Source: Asterionellopsis glacialis (Eukaryota > Bacillariophyta > Plagiogrammaphyceae > Rhaphoneidales > Asterionellopsidaceae). From it: a stretch of 37,717 nucleotides of DNA. Each line of letters opens with the position of its first letter. Position 1 is the first letter of the stretch. The position numbers and the translations under genes are program-made. The DNA lies in the NCBI GenBank assembly GCA_014885115.2, contig WKLE02000358.1, forward strand, positions 1 to 37,717, in the 5' to 3' direction. This document shows positions 1 to 10,500 of the stretch, one piece after another. The notes under the pieces were generated by a model. That model was given only the letters and a program-made list of their open reading frames with translations. It was not told the origin of the DNA and ran no database searches.

Positions 1-2
1 AG

Positions 3-197
3 ACGCCTAGTTCAACCATGATGCCTCCCTCTCCGACTACCGCAGGTGGTATGTCAAACAGGCCATCTGACTTACAAAAAACTCTACCTCCAACGTCGAG
101 TGGAGGAACTTCGCCTCAATCGACACCCCAAACTTTGCAAGGTTTCATGGACGAGGCATCTAAAAAGAGAAGGATCGATCCCAGAACACATGGATAA
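3..197 (+). CDS. 3' end of an unidentified gene (C-terminal 64 residues)
   Basis: An open frame enters from the left edge and stops at TAA 195-197. The visible 64 residues are rich in Ser, Thr, Pro and Gly and end in a basic patch, KKRRIDPRTHG, which could be a nuclear localisation signal. No domain can be recognised. The next gene, a VWA-domain gene, lies on the opposite strand and converges on it, with only 36 bp between the two stop codons. The call rests on the uninterrupted frame, the protein-like composition and the tidy convergent spacing. It could also be a chance open frame, because no start codon or upstream exon can be seen. Confidence 0.45.
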   Translation, partial: TPSSTMMPPSPTTAGGMSNRPSDLQKTLPPTSSGGTSPQSTPQTLQGFMDEASKKRRIDPRTHG

Positions 198-233
198 TAA
201 GCAGAACTCTTAGTACGTCATAATTATAAAATA

Positions 234-1672
234 TTACATCTTCCAAGCCATGTACATGGCAATAAAAATTATGAGTACTTTCGCAAACCAGTATGGATCA
301 TTGAACATCAATTTCATTGCGCCGATTCTCTTGTAAACAACACTATACTTTCCGTATTTTCGATTGAGCACGTTCATATTGACCCATGGTGTCATTCGAC
401 GACTTATAGGATTCCATTGTTTCTGTTCAGATTTCAATGCTATTTCGATGCTATTACAAAATGCTTCCCAATCTACCATCGGATCTACTCGATTCATCCC
501 ATGGAACAAAAGGCACATAAAATCAGAAATTTCATCCACCGTCAAGGGGCGTTCGTCAATCAAATCTACTAGTTGGTTGTGAAAGCCCATCTCCCGACAT
601 CTATGCAAAGGCAGTCCATAACATAGCCATGGGTTGTGTGTGTATACCTCTTGGGCTTCGTCCAAAAAGTCATCCAATACATCAAGGCTAACCTCGAGGG
701 TCGAGTCGAGCCTTTCGTAGTATTTTACTATAGATTCGTCCTAATAGGATAAAAATACAAGAATAAAAATGAGTATATCCCGATTGGTACAAAATAATCA
801 CACACCATTTTATGCAAATAGCGTACATTTGTGCATAGTCGAACCACTACCCATACAGGCAAAGACATTAGTCGTTTGAGAGCATTTTCAAACATTTCCC
901 TAGCAGCAGCAGATGGAACGCCTACATCATCTGTTGGCAAACCATCGGTGGCCAGTATAACAGCCATTCTTTGTCCATTTCGCCGTAGATCAGGTTCGAA
1001 AGCAGAGACAGTATCATAGATTTCATCGATATGTTTGGCCAGAGGAGTCACCCCACTTGGACTAATCTTTTTAAGTGAACTAGTGAGGAATTGCACATCA
1101 GACTGCTCAGGGGAAGAAAGCCCATGCATGCCTGAAATACCAATGCCATATTCTTGCCGAACATTGAGACCTGCATCATTGAGTAACTATCAACGAGAAA
1201 AGAATTATCATGTAAAGATGCTGTTTATTTGCATACCATACAAACTTCTGGTTGTAGACGCGACAGAATTTACTTACAATAAATCTAGTAGGTGCATCCA
1301 TTAAGGCTGCCATATTAGCATGGTATGTCACACACTCCTGCAATTCGGCCCATCGGGAGCATGCAGTCAACTTGACTTTGGATCTTTTTGACGTTTCAAC
1401 TAGCCGTTTCCCGTCTCCAGTTATCATAGAACCAGAATTGTCGACCACCCATATACGCAGAGGGAAAAGTTTAGAATTTTGATACACTGCACGTGCCAAC
1501 CCTAAAATAAATTAAAAAATATGGTTTATTAACAAACAAGTGAATCGTTGAAGGTTTCAAACGTGGAACATTACACCATAACATGAAATGAACCAATCAC
1601 GACGTGCATACCTGAGGAGTATCCTTGGTCTATTAGACAAGGTAATATCTGTTCAAAATCTTCAATATCCAT
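234..1672 (-). CDS. von Willebrand factor A-domain protein, four exons
   Basis: Exons on the minus strand are 1672-1612, 1501-1278, 1186-806 and 740-234. The introns (110, 91 and 65 bp) all have GT-AG ends and keep the frame, giving 390 residues. A short N-terminal helix precedes a VWA domain. The MIDAS metal-binding motif DNSGS is at residues 41-45, after a hydrophobic strand (RIWVV), and a later strand ends in ILATDG, matching the fourth-strand Asp of VWA folds. The last 18 residues (WFAKVLIIFIAMYMAWKM) are hydrophobic, which suggests a tail anchor. VWA domains bind protein ligands through a divalent metal; the partner here is unknown. The start is the first ATG of exon 1. An in-frame TAG that is also a possible 3' splice site lies just upstream, so an additional 5' exon is possible. 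Confidence 0.8.
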
Positions 1673-2652
1673 CGCGGTGTTCTCCTAAAAAACTAGCTCG
1701 ATAACAATGTCGATTCCAAATCCGTTTGCGGAGTCGATGTCCACTATTCTTTGTTTGACTATCAAATAAGGTGTTTGAGTTTAAAGGGTGGAAATGGATT
1801 TCTTTTGTTCGAGTAAAGAAATTACCCGGTAATCGAAAGCAAAGAGAAAGGTAACTGTCTTTGAAGTCAGTTAACACTAGGTCCCAGTCCTACCTGCATG
1901 GGATCTGTGGTTTCTCACGGATAAAAACTGTCACTTTGGGGATTTCAGATTTCAAGATTGTGGCGGCAGCAGACGCCATCAGTACGACTGCGAGCTTTAC
2001 TCTTCAGTCCCAGACTGGTCTTACCAGGTAGGATCGTAGACGTACGTACAGACAGTACATGGTGTTCGTGAATCACCCTTGAGTCGTGGATATTTTTCCA
2101 GATTGCCACATGTCGATTATTATTTTATTTCCTATTTTGATGACTTCTCCATTTTTCCCCATCAACAAATAACAACCATCACATCATGATGTAGCACGAT
2201 TCATCTGGTAAATACAATAATATTTTTTCTGCTGTGGTGGTTTCTCTTCAGATTGAAATTTCAGGTCTAGAGAGAGGATATGTTACGCAGGACAGACCAG
2301 ATCCGTCGAAGAATATTATCGATTCTGATACGATAGTCTACATCATGCATAGGATGATAATGAAAGATAATATGTCTAAATTCATGCTCATCACACTTTT
2401 GAAACCAAGTTGTAGACTCTATTTCTCTATTTTAGACCGATCTTTAGGCAAAAACATAAGTTATCAAAGATACCGAACTCCAAAGCTATGATGCGCCTGC
2501 AGTGAAAAGTAGTGGTGGATGAATTATTATAGCAGAAAATAATTTACAAAGTTTGCTACACAATTTCAATTATAATTTTTTGAATCTATCTCTTTCAATG
2601 TCTCCCTAGCCGTTAAAAATCAATTCCGAAAAACTTATCTTTACCTCTTCAA
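1673..2652. other. Intergenic stretch with no gene recognised
   Basis: This is the promoter side of the VWA gene and the 3' side of the zinc-finger gene. The open frames present are short, start at non-ATG codons or have no coding character. It becomes AT-rich towards 2520-2640. No RNA gene or repeat was recognised. Confidence 0.5.
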
Positions 2653-3513
2653 TCATCGTCGCCTTCTACCAAAGGAAATATTTTTTGGAACTGTTATTGA
2701 TGCTTTATTTTTCATTTGAGTAGCCAAGTCATCCATGTCAACATCCATCCTTGCTTCATCATGTAAAAACATACACGAGTCACCTTTTCGACAGCCGCCT
2801 TCACTTTCATAAAATTTGCAGGGAGTGCAAGCTCGCTTTGCCTTTTGTCGTTCACGGCGTCTCTGTTTCTTTTCGTCGTCAACCTTATCTACTTTTTGTG
2901 CCGGCTTCGTGCAGACAAGAGCATCAGAATTTTGAATCATTTGACTTTGCTTTTGGCCTTTCCCACATCTCGTTTTCTTTCTCTTCACTACGGGCACAAC
3001 TGGCTTCGGAACAAACCGCCGAAACCATTTCGGGTATCCATGTTTTTCTCTCAAATGCATCACGCGATCCTGTGTTGAATCAAATGAAGTATCACATTCA
3101 GATGAAAGGCACTTGTACCGAGCTTTCTGACTTTCAACAGCAGCAGCAAAGAAAGAGTCGTGCGCTTCTTCCAGGTGGAGATCTAAAAGGAAACTAGATG
3201 GGAAAATGCTTGAACAAACGTGACATTCAAACAAATGATATTCTTCAAAATGTGCCTCACACTCAGCTATGGAACCAAATACTTCCGTACAAGCGGAGCA
3301 AGGGAAAGAAAATTCTGAAGAAACATGGTTACCATCTTCGTCTTCTGGGGCCTTTTTATCTACGAAACGGTCTTCGAAATAAAATATCGCAAGAGTGGAT
3401 GACTCACAGTCATTTCCATGTGCAATTCGATCACCTTCTGCAAAAAAAGGGTCATCAATAGGTCGACGATTTCGCTTGCAGCTTGGATCAACTGTGCTAT
3501 CAGAAGGCTTCAT
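2653..3513 (-). CDS. Zinc-finger protein: three C2H2 fingers (ZNF511-like) plus C-terminal CCCH finger
   Basis: Single-exon, 286 residues, with ATG at 3513. Three C2H2-type fingers can be read: C72-C75-H88-H93, C97-C100-H113-H118 and C135-C140-H153-H158. The block from the second finger into LLDLHLEEAHDSFF and the wide-spaced third finger (CLSSEC) resembles the ZNF511 family of eukaryotic nuclear proteins. A highly basic region (about 205-228) follows. Then comes a CCCH finger, C232-x8-C241-x5-C247-x3-H251, of the type that binds single-stranded RNA. The C-terminus is basic (FGRRRR). The inferred role is nuclear nucleic-acid binding, perhaps in RNA processing; no target can be named. ZNF511 proteins as I know them do not carry a CCCH finger, so the combination is unusual. 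Confidence 0.82.
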   Translation of the reverse strand: MKPSDSTVDPSCKRNRRPIDDPFFAEGDRIAHGNDCESSTLAIFYFEDRFVDKKAPEDEDGNHVSSEFSFPCSACTEVFGSIAECEAHFEEYHLFECHVCSSIFPSSFLLDLHLEEAHDSFFAAAVESQKARYKCLSSECDTSFDSTQDRVMHLREKHGYPKWFRRFVPKPVVPVVKRKKTRCGKGQKQSQMIQNSDALVCTKPAQKVDKVDDEKKQRRRERQKAKRACTPCKFYESEGGCRKGDSCMFLHDEARMDVDMDDLATQMKNKASITVPKNISFGRRRR

Positions 3514-4221
3514 GATTACTTATTTGTTAGAGTTTTAATGTTGCTGTATCATTGTTTACAGGAAACGCGTCGCTGCCTCTGTGTTGTCGTTTCCAAGTTG
3601 AATGTTTCAACCATGTGAGATGCACACGTAAAGCTCTAGTCAGATAATGAATGATGTTTGTCAGATGTTTTCAGAAATCTGTAGGTCAGAATCAGAATTC
3701 GCACCAGTCACTTCCGGGATTAACCGTTACTCCTATCGTAGGACTACATATCCCACGGAGTGTGCAGGGGTGAGGAAAACTAGGAATTTAAATTACTAGG
3801 GTTACAGCTAATTAAAAGCAAATAAGCTTTGAGACTTCACGTTAGCAATTCAAAGTACTATTAATCAGTCCGGAGAATCAAGCACCAGGTAATATCATTT
3901 TTACAGAGTAATGTTCATAATACATTTTATTTCAAGAGTAGAAAGATTCAAGTTAACCAAGACATGATCATATTTTCGATAGACCCTTTGATACTTGAAA
4001 AATGTTGGGGCTTTCACTGCAAAAGATCGGGATCACTGAAAGTATGTGTTTTCAAAGGTTGAATTCACTGCCATTGAGGACTCAGGACAATTATAGAAAC
4101 AAACAGAGGCGATCATTTACCTTTATGAGGTAATGGCAAAAGATATTGCTATCGGCATGCCAAGCAGGGAATGGATGTACAAACAGTGTGCTGCTGATTC
4201 TAAGGCAAATTAAAATTGTAA
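3514..4221. other. Intergenic stretch with no gene recognised
   Basis: AT-rich DNA between the start of the zinc-finger gene and the stop of the SPFH gene, both on the minus strand. I see no sustained open frame, tRNA-like element or repeat. It presumably holds the promoter of the former and the 3' UTR of the latter. Confidence 0.5.
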
Positions 4222-5223
4222 TTACTTCAATAGATTTTGTAGTCCTTCATAGGTCAGAGGAACAGTATCCTTGGAAGGAAACATCAGCACTTTCGTGCCC
4301 TCCCCACCAGCAAATTTAGCCTGTGTTTCCATATACCGTACAAGCATCAACATTTGAATCGCTGCGTCTGCTGCAGAATCACCTGCTTTCTTGCCATTAT
4401 CCTTATCCTTTGCCGCAACTACTGCGTTTGTAATAGTTTCAATTGATCGCTGAATACCTTCAGCTTCTAACTTTAGTCGTTCACTCTCTGCTTCTGCTGC
4501 AAGGACAATACTTTGACGCCTTGCTTGTGCGTCTGCAATTATTGCACCTGCACGGCCTTCCGCTTCGTTCACAAGTTTTATCTTTTCACCCTCCGAATGT
4601 AAGATTGCTGCACGCTTTTCTCTTTCAGCAGCCATTTGCAGTTCCATTGCTGCCAGTATATCTTTCGACGGCTCAAGATTCTGTATTTCAACACGAGTAA
4701 TCTCTACACCCCAAGTATGACTGACCGAGTTGAGTTCTCGAAGGAGAGCATCATTAATTCTTTCTCTCGACGAAAAGCTTTCATCAAGAGTGAGCTTTCC
4801 AACTTCTTCACGTAATTGTGTTAAACATAGGTTGAGAATAGCATTATCCAAATCCATAATGTTGTATCTTGCCGCTTTTGTGTCGATGATACGCATATAC
4901 ACGACGGCATCTGCTTTCAGAGGGGCGTTGTCTCGTGTATAACACTGTTGAGGTGGGACATCTAGGACTTGCTCACGTTTGGTGGCAATGTATGAAATTT
5001 GCTCTAATACGGGCCAAACGAAATGCCATCCTGGACCAAGAGTATGGTGATAACGGCCAAAGCGCTCGACGAGGCATTCATTTCCAGACGTGACGACTTT
5101 CAGCGAACAGGCAGTAGCAATGCAAGCACCAGCAATACAGAAACTTGCTACTTGAGTGTCTGCGCCCACAGTGACGAGAAGTAGAAGGACTACGAGGCAG
5201 ATGCTGCCTTTTTTTACCATCAT
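4222..5223 (-). CDS. SPFH/Band 7 (stomatin-prohibitin family) membrane protein
   Basis: Single-exon, 333 residues. Two adjacent ATGs (5223 and 5220) give nearly the same protein. The N-terminus has a hydrophobic signal or anchor segment (about 5-20) and a second hydrophobic stretch (about 27-42). The Band 7 domain follows (about 41-210): a G-x-ER-FG-R segment with HTLGPGWHFVWP, the strand REQVLDVPPQ, DNAPLKADAVVYMRI, and the helix LREEVGKLTLDESFSSRE. Next come EKRAAILHSEGEK and a long charged helix rich in Ala and Glu (about 210-275), typical of oligomerising SPFH proteins. The pattern fits stomatin-like or QmcA/HflK-type members. These form large rings or microdomains in mitochondrial, plastid or cell membranes and regulate proteases or channels. 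The N-terminus does not decide the organelle. Confidence 0.88.
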   Translation of the reverse strand: MMVKKGSICLVVLLLLVTVGADTQVASFCIAGACIATACSLKVVTSGNECLVERFGRYHHTLGPGWHFVWPVLEQISYIATKREQVLDVPPQQCYTRDNAPLKADAVVYMRIIDTKAARYNIMDLDNAILNLCLTQLREEVGKLTLDESFSSRERINDALLRELNSVSHTWGVEITRVEIQNLEPSKDILAAMELQMAAEREKRAAILHSEGEKIKLVNEAEGRAGAIIADAQARRQSIVLAAEAESERLKLEAEGIQRSIETITNAVVAAKDKDNGKKAGDSAADAAIQMLMLVRYMETQAKFAGGEGTKVLMFPSKDTVPLTYEGLQNLLK

Positions 5224-5847
5224 TTCTGCCTTTTTGGTTAGAGATGCAATGAATTCGATTGGGGTGCGTATTCAACCGAAAGATAATTTTTGATGGCTTC
5301 CAGGACGACGGAAGAGTGTTGATTGACTGTGTCAATGTTCAACATGATGTTGTGTTGACTGATGATTTGAGATTGTTGGTTGGAATGTGGTCGACTTTCT
5401 TTCTAAACAACTATCCCGGTACGTAGACTACCGTACGTATGATACCTTGAAGTGGTTGTCCGTCTATGATACGGGAGGGCTATATATGTACGTATTTTGT
5501 GTAGCTGTCAGTAATGATAGACCTGTAGAAATGTTACCTGGTATAATACCTGGGGTAGCACAATATCGCAACTCGCAACTCTCGAAACTCGCAGGAGTAC
5601 CTCTGGGTAGAGGACATTTCTAGTCTAGAGATGTCCTACCTAATATCATGTCCAACTATCATATCTTTATAGAAAGAGGACCTTGAGCCCTTGAGAAAAC
5701 GCCAGAGAACTTGATCTAAATAACCAATATCTGATCGATGACACTCGCGAAACGATTCTGTGAAAAAGAAAAAGCATTAACGTGAATCCTAACCTGTCAC
5801 AAAGCAAAGTAATTTCTATTTTCTTACTGATGCTACTCATTATTCTT
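5224..5847. other. Intergenic stretch between SPFH gene and eIF3g; holds one inverted repeat
   Basis: No gene recognised. The stretch is the 5' side of the SPFH gene and the 3' side of eIF3g. It contains words such as TACCTGG that recur in other intergenic stretches of the window, and the inverted repeat at 5611-5637, listed separately. Confidence 0.5.
5611..5637. repeat. Near-perfect inverted repeat, 13-bp arms around one central base
   Basis: AGGACATTTCTAG is followed by one T and then CTAGAGATGTCCT. The arms pair except at one position. It lies between the SPFH gene and eIF3g, about 210 bp downstream of the eIF3g stop. It could be a protein-binding palindrome, a hairpin in a transcript, or chance. 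Confidence 0.6.
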
Positions 5848-6843
5848 TTACACGCCCCGTGTAAGGTTGGAAGCATAAGATACTTTTTCTTTGGTATCTT
5901 GTGCCAAAGCCTTTCCGTAACCACTTCTGTATTCTGTGCCTGACGTAGAGGGATCCTTTGGTGCACTGGGTCTTGCCCATTCCAATTTAAGGATCAAGTG
6001 GTCGTAACCATGACCTTGAAGCTTTTCCATAGCACGTGCGGCATCCTCGCGATGAACAAAGGAAACAAACGCAAATCCTCTTGAAATCATTGTTTCTTTG
6101 TCCTTGGCAAGATAGACTCTTGAGATTCTTCCGAAAGGCGCGAATAGATCTTGCAAATCGGCTTCGGTGGTGTTTTCTGAGATATTGGTAACACGAATCG
6201 TGTTGAGGTCGTCATTGCGTCGTTCCGGCATACCAGCTCCACCGCCTGCTTTGCCCATAAGTCCTGCCCGAGCTGCAGGTGGAACATACTTACCGGGGGC
6301 AGCGCCTGCTCCGGCTGCACCAACTTGCGTCCATCCATCTCCTGCTCCAGCTGCAGCAGGTGCGGCACCTTCTGCGTCGACGTCGACATCGTACTTACGT
6401 TCGAGTTGACGACGTTGTTGCTTGGCCCAAAAGGCATTCAAGTTACCTGCTAATGCATTGGCGGGATCTTCGTCCTGCAAATCTGTATCAGCGTGAGGAT
6501 CTTCCATGAAAACGTCATCACGAGACTGAATTGTAACGTTGGAAGTGTCTTCGTCGAGAGCAGCCTGACCGAATTTGGCCCACTTTTTGCGCTTTTCAAT
6601 GTCTTTGTGAGTTTTCACCTTTACGTAGGAAACCCGGACTTTCGTGGTTGTCTTCATAAGCTGATTCGGATTGGTCGGATGTGCACGATAAGATGTAATG
6701 ATTTGAATGCCTTTACCGTCAATGCGAGACTTGTGGGTGGGCGGGATTACAAGGTTGCTTTCGTCGCCCTTGTCATCTTTAGAGGTGATTTGCGGCTCAT
6801 CGTCCGAATCGTCGGCTTCATCGCCCCAGCGTGTTGGTGCCAT
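5848..6843 (-). CDS. EIF3G: Translation initiation factor eIF3 subunit G
   Basis: Single-exon, 331 residues; the first ATG is at 6843, and the frame upstream has only non-ATG codons. The N-terminal eIF3g domain starts with the acidic MAPTRWGDEADDSDDE and continues through GIQIITSYR and a KVKTHKDIEKRKKWAKFG block (to about 93). A linker rich in Ala and Gly ends in GKYVPPAARAG (184-194). A C-terminal RRM spans about 214-292, with RNP2 IRVTNI (216-221) and RNP1 RGFAFVSF (255-262). The protein is part of the eIF3 complex that binds the 40S subunit and aids scanning and termination or reinitiation in the cytosol. The known family has a CCHC zinc knuckle between the two domains. Here that knuckle is absent, and the whole protein contains no cysteine. 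Confidence 0.93.
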   Translation of the reverse strand: MAPTRWGDEADDSDDEPQITSKDDKGDESNLVIPPTHKSRIDGKGIQIITSYRAHPTNPNQLMKTTTKVRVSYVKVKTHKDIEKRKKWAKFGQAALDEDTSNVTIQSRDDVFMEDPHADTDLQDEDPANALAGNLNAFWAKQQRRQLERKYDVDVDAEGAAPAAAGAGDGWTQVGAAGAGAAPGKYVPPAARAGLMGKAGGGAGMPERRNDDLNTIRVTNISENTTEADLQDLFAPFGRISRVYLAKDKETMISRGFAFVSFVHREDAARAMEKLQGHGYDHLILKLEWARPSAPKDPSTSGTEYRSGYGKALAQDTKEKVSYASNLTRGV

Positions 6844-7532
6844 TTTCGTTCCTGTGTGTGCTTTTTCTATTCTTTTCCAAAAAAGCAAAGCTAGGGGGGG
6901 GAGCTATCTCAACTCTGCCTCCTCACGTTTATTTGGAGCTGGAGAATGGCTCATTACCTTTTACAGAATTGGAGCTACTCTCTCCTGATAAGTGGTACAT
7001 AACGTATTTTCTTCTACTCTATCCATGTACACAGGATCTACTTCATAACATTGTTCTTTTACGTAGTTTTGTCGTATGTTTTTCAATCGTATGTGTAGGT
7101 AATGGTACTTCATAAGTGTGCATTGTACCAGTGGGTACGGTATGTCCTTTTGGTACTGAAAAACCGCGCGCCCGGAGTTTAAAGTCCACATCACCCAGCA
7201 CAGACTACTGGTCCAAGGAGGAACTATCTGAAGGTACTGCTCAACGTTAAATGTATACTAGTCAACTCATTTTGCATCAATAGTCTAACCTACTACAATA
7301 CATCTAGATTATTGATACTTCATTCGTGACATCGTCATACTTCCTCATTTTCAAACCCGTCTACTAGACTATTTACCTGTAGGTACGTGCGAGTATGTTG
7401 AGACTACGTACACCTACATGTCAGTATTTCTTCCAGGTAAAATTCTCAACCATTTCTCATCGACTGCTGCCGCCGGCGTGAAGAGCGGTCACTCACTCTT
7501 GAAAAAATTATCGTCGTGACACGAATGCCGAC
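6844..7532. other. Divergent promoter region between eIF3g and myosin
   Basis: Both flanking genes are transcribed away from this stretch, so it should hold both promoters. I see a G-run near 6894-6900 and no sustained coding frame. No specific regulatory site can be named. Confidence 0.5.
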
Positions 7533-10500
7533 ATGACGGTTACGTCGGCTGAAGACGAGTCGAAAGGCGGTGATGTTGGAATCTCCAACAATGTTTACAT
7601 TCGATCTGATGAGTACGGATGGATTCCGGCTAAAGTTGTTGAATCGTCAGAATCAGAAGCTACCGTATCAATACCAATTTATCACGAAGAACAATTTATA
7701 CAGAGCGACGGTGGTAAACATGCAAAAGGATCCGACGAAAGAAAACTTAACTTGGCAGACTACCCCAATAAAGCATTTCCGCTTCAAAATGTGGATGAGA
7801 AAGGTGTCATCAAAGAAGTAGAAGACATGGTTGACCTACCGTTTCTTCACGAGGCTGCAATTCTATACAATCTCAAGGCCCGTCACGTGAAAGGAAAGCC
7901 CTATACTAGGACTGGAGACATTGTCATTGCTGTCAATCCTTATCAATGGATGAATGAACTTTATTCACAAGAAAGGAGAAACTTGTACGCCAACACGCTT
8001 GTTTGGGATGGCCGAGACGAAGAAGTCGACCCACGGTCTTCTGTAGAACCTCATGTATACGAAACATCCTCGCTAGCCTATCGAGGATTGGCCATGGAAG
8101 GGAGGGACCAATCGGTCTTGGTCAGCGGTGAATCTGGTGCTGGAAAAACTGAAACTGTGAAAATTTTAATGTCACATTTAGCGTCCGTCCAATCGGGTGT
8201 TCAATCCTCTTCCTTCAAAGAAGATGGTGCTGCGGCGGCAGCAATAGGCGCGACGCAACACAATTCTCACTCGCCGATTGTTCAACGAGTTCTAGATTCA
8301 AATCCTTTATTGGAAGCCTTCGGGAACGCAAAAACAGTTCGAAATGACAATTCCTCCAGATTTGGGAAATACATTCAATTGCAATTTGACGCGGAAGACC
8401 CCACACATGCTGCATTTTCAGGGAAAAATATGCCATCGTGCATTCTAGCAGGGTCCAATTGTGAAGTGTATTTACTCGAAAAAAGCCGGGTCGTAGGCCA
8501 TGAAGAAGAGGAACGGACCTATCACATTTTTTACCAGCTACTAGCTGCACCCGAAGAAACCAAAATTGGAATCTGGTCTGGTTTAGAGGATACTGATATG
8601 GAATCATTTAATTATGTTGGGTGGACAGATACGGAAGTGATTGAGGGAAAGACCGACGCGGAACGCTTTCAGTTGACTGTGGATGCTTTAGCATTGGTAG
8701 GAGTCGAGGGGGAGTCTCTGAAAACGCTATTCCGAGCCATTTGTATTGTTATGCAGCTGGGAAATCTCGTATTTGAGCCACATGCCGACGACGAAGAAAA
8801 ATCTGATATTACAAGTACAGAAGAATTAGAAGCTCTTGCCGAATTAATGGGTGTACCGGAAGAAGATATCAAAAACAGTCTAACCTTGAGAACTGTCAGA
8901 GCTCGGAATGAGGAATACAAGGTCCCCTTAAAATCTGTTCAAGCCAAGGACTCGTGCGATGCGTTTGCAAAAGAAATTTACGCCAAGGCCTTCCTATGGC
9001 TCGTTCGCACCATTAACACTGCAACATGCGCCGAAAACAATTACGATCGTAAGCTTTCGAATTTTGCAATAATCGGGTTGCTCGATATTTTTGGATTTGA
9101 ATCGTTCGATGTGAATCGTTTTGAACAGTTATGCATCAATTATGCCAATGAAAAACTTCAGCAAAAGTTTACACAGGACATATTCCGATCTGTTCAAGCG
9201 GAATACGAGTTTGAAGGTATTGAATTGGGAGAGATCAAATACGACGACAATGTCGACGTTCTCAATTTAGTAGAAGGGCGTATGGGATTGGTTGCGGTTC
9301 TAAATGAGGAATGTGTACGACCGAAGGGTAACGATACAGCTTTTGTCAACAAAATTATTGCAATGAACAAAGATGCAGGCTGTCTTATTGCAGAAAAAGC
9401 CTTTCATGATTATGAATTTGGTATAAAGCATTACGCAGGAGCTGTTGTGTACGACGCCACAAATTTTGTTACAAAAAATATGGACAACTTACCTAGAGAT
9501 TTGCAAGATTGTGCCCTCAAAAGTTCAAACGATATCGTTAGTATGGAGGTCAGAAGTAGCCATCAGTCGACGGCAGGTGTAAAGACTGGTGGAAGAAGGA
9601 AAAGACCAACTACAACAGGAAAAGAAAAAAGAGCTCCTTCTAGGAAAGGCTCTCTCGTTCAAGAGACAGTCTGTACAAAGTTTAGATCGCAGTTAACAAC
9701 ACTAATGGAGAATTTGGGCGAGACACGATCGAGATATATCCGATGCATTAAACCAAATGCACTGAAGAAACCAAGGCTGATGCAACATTTATCAACCATT
9801 GAACAGCTGCGGTGTGCGGGTGTTGTTGCAGCAGTGACCATATCTCGCTCAGCTTTCCCAAATAGATTGGAGCATGAAATTTTGTTAGACCGGTTCAAAT
9901 CTTTATTCAACATTCATCATCACTCTCTCGATATTGACGCTTCAAAAGAAGATACACTGAAAGAAGTAGACGAACTCTTAACGCCCGCTCTCCAACCCCT
10001 TGAAGTACGCAAAGATGGGGAGGTTGCAAAAGCTTTTGTAATTGGTAAGACGCGGACATATTTTAGAGCAGGGGCTCTTGAGTTTCTGGAGGCTGAGAGG
10101 CTGAAAGGTCTTAGCAATTGGGCCACCCAAATCCAACGAATCGTACGTGGATATGTGGCACATGTGAAGTACCATCGCATTCGTCAGGGCACTATTCGTA
10201 TACAATCACTTGTTCGGAGAATTATATCTTTGGAACGATTCCGACTTGTCATTAGAAGTTGCATTATACTGCAATGCTGGATGAGGCGTAGAATAGCCAT
10301 CAGCGAATTGATTAGACGTCGAGAGGCATACAAGGCAACACTAATCCAGACTCATTGGCGTATGGCTGTAGCTATCACTGCGTTAAAACGCAGCAGGAAA
10401 GCGGCGGTTCAAATTCAAGCTATTGCTAGAGGAGCAATTCAAAGACCCAAATATCTAGCGGATATCAAGGAAAAGCGAGAGGAGGCCAAGCTGGAAAACC

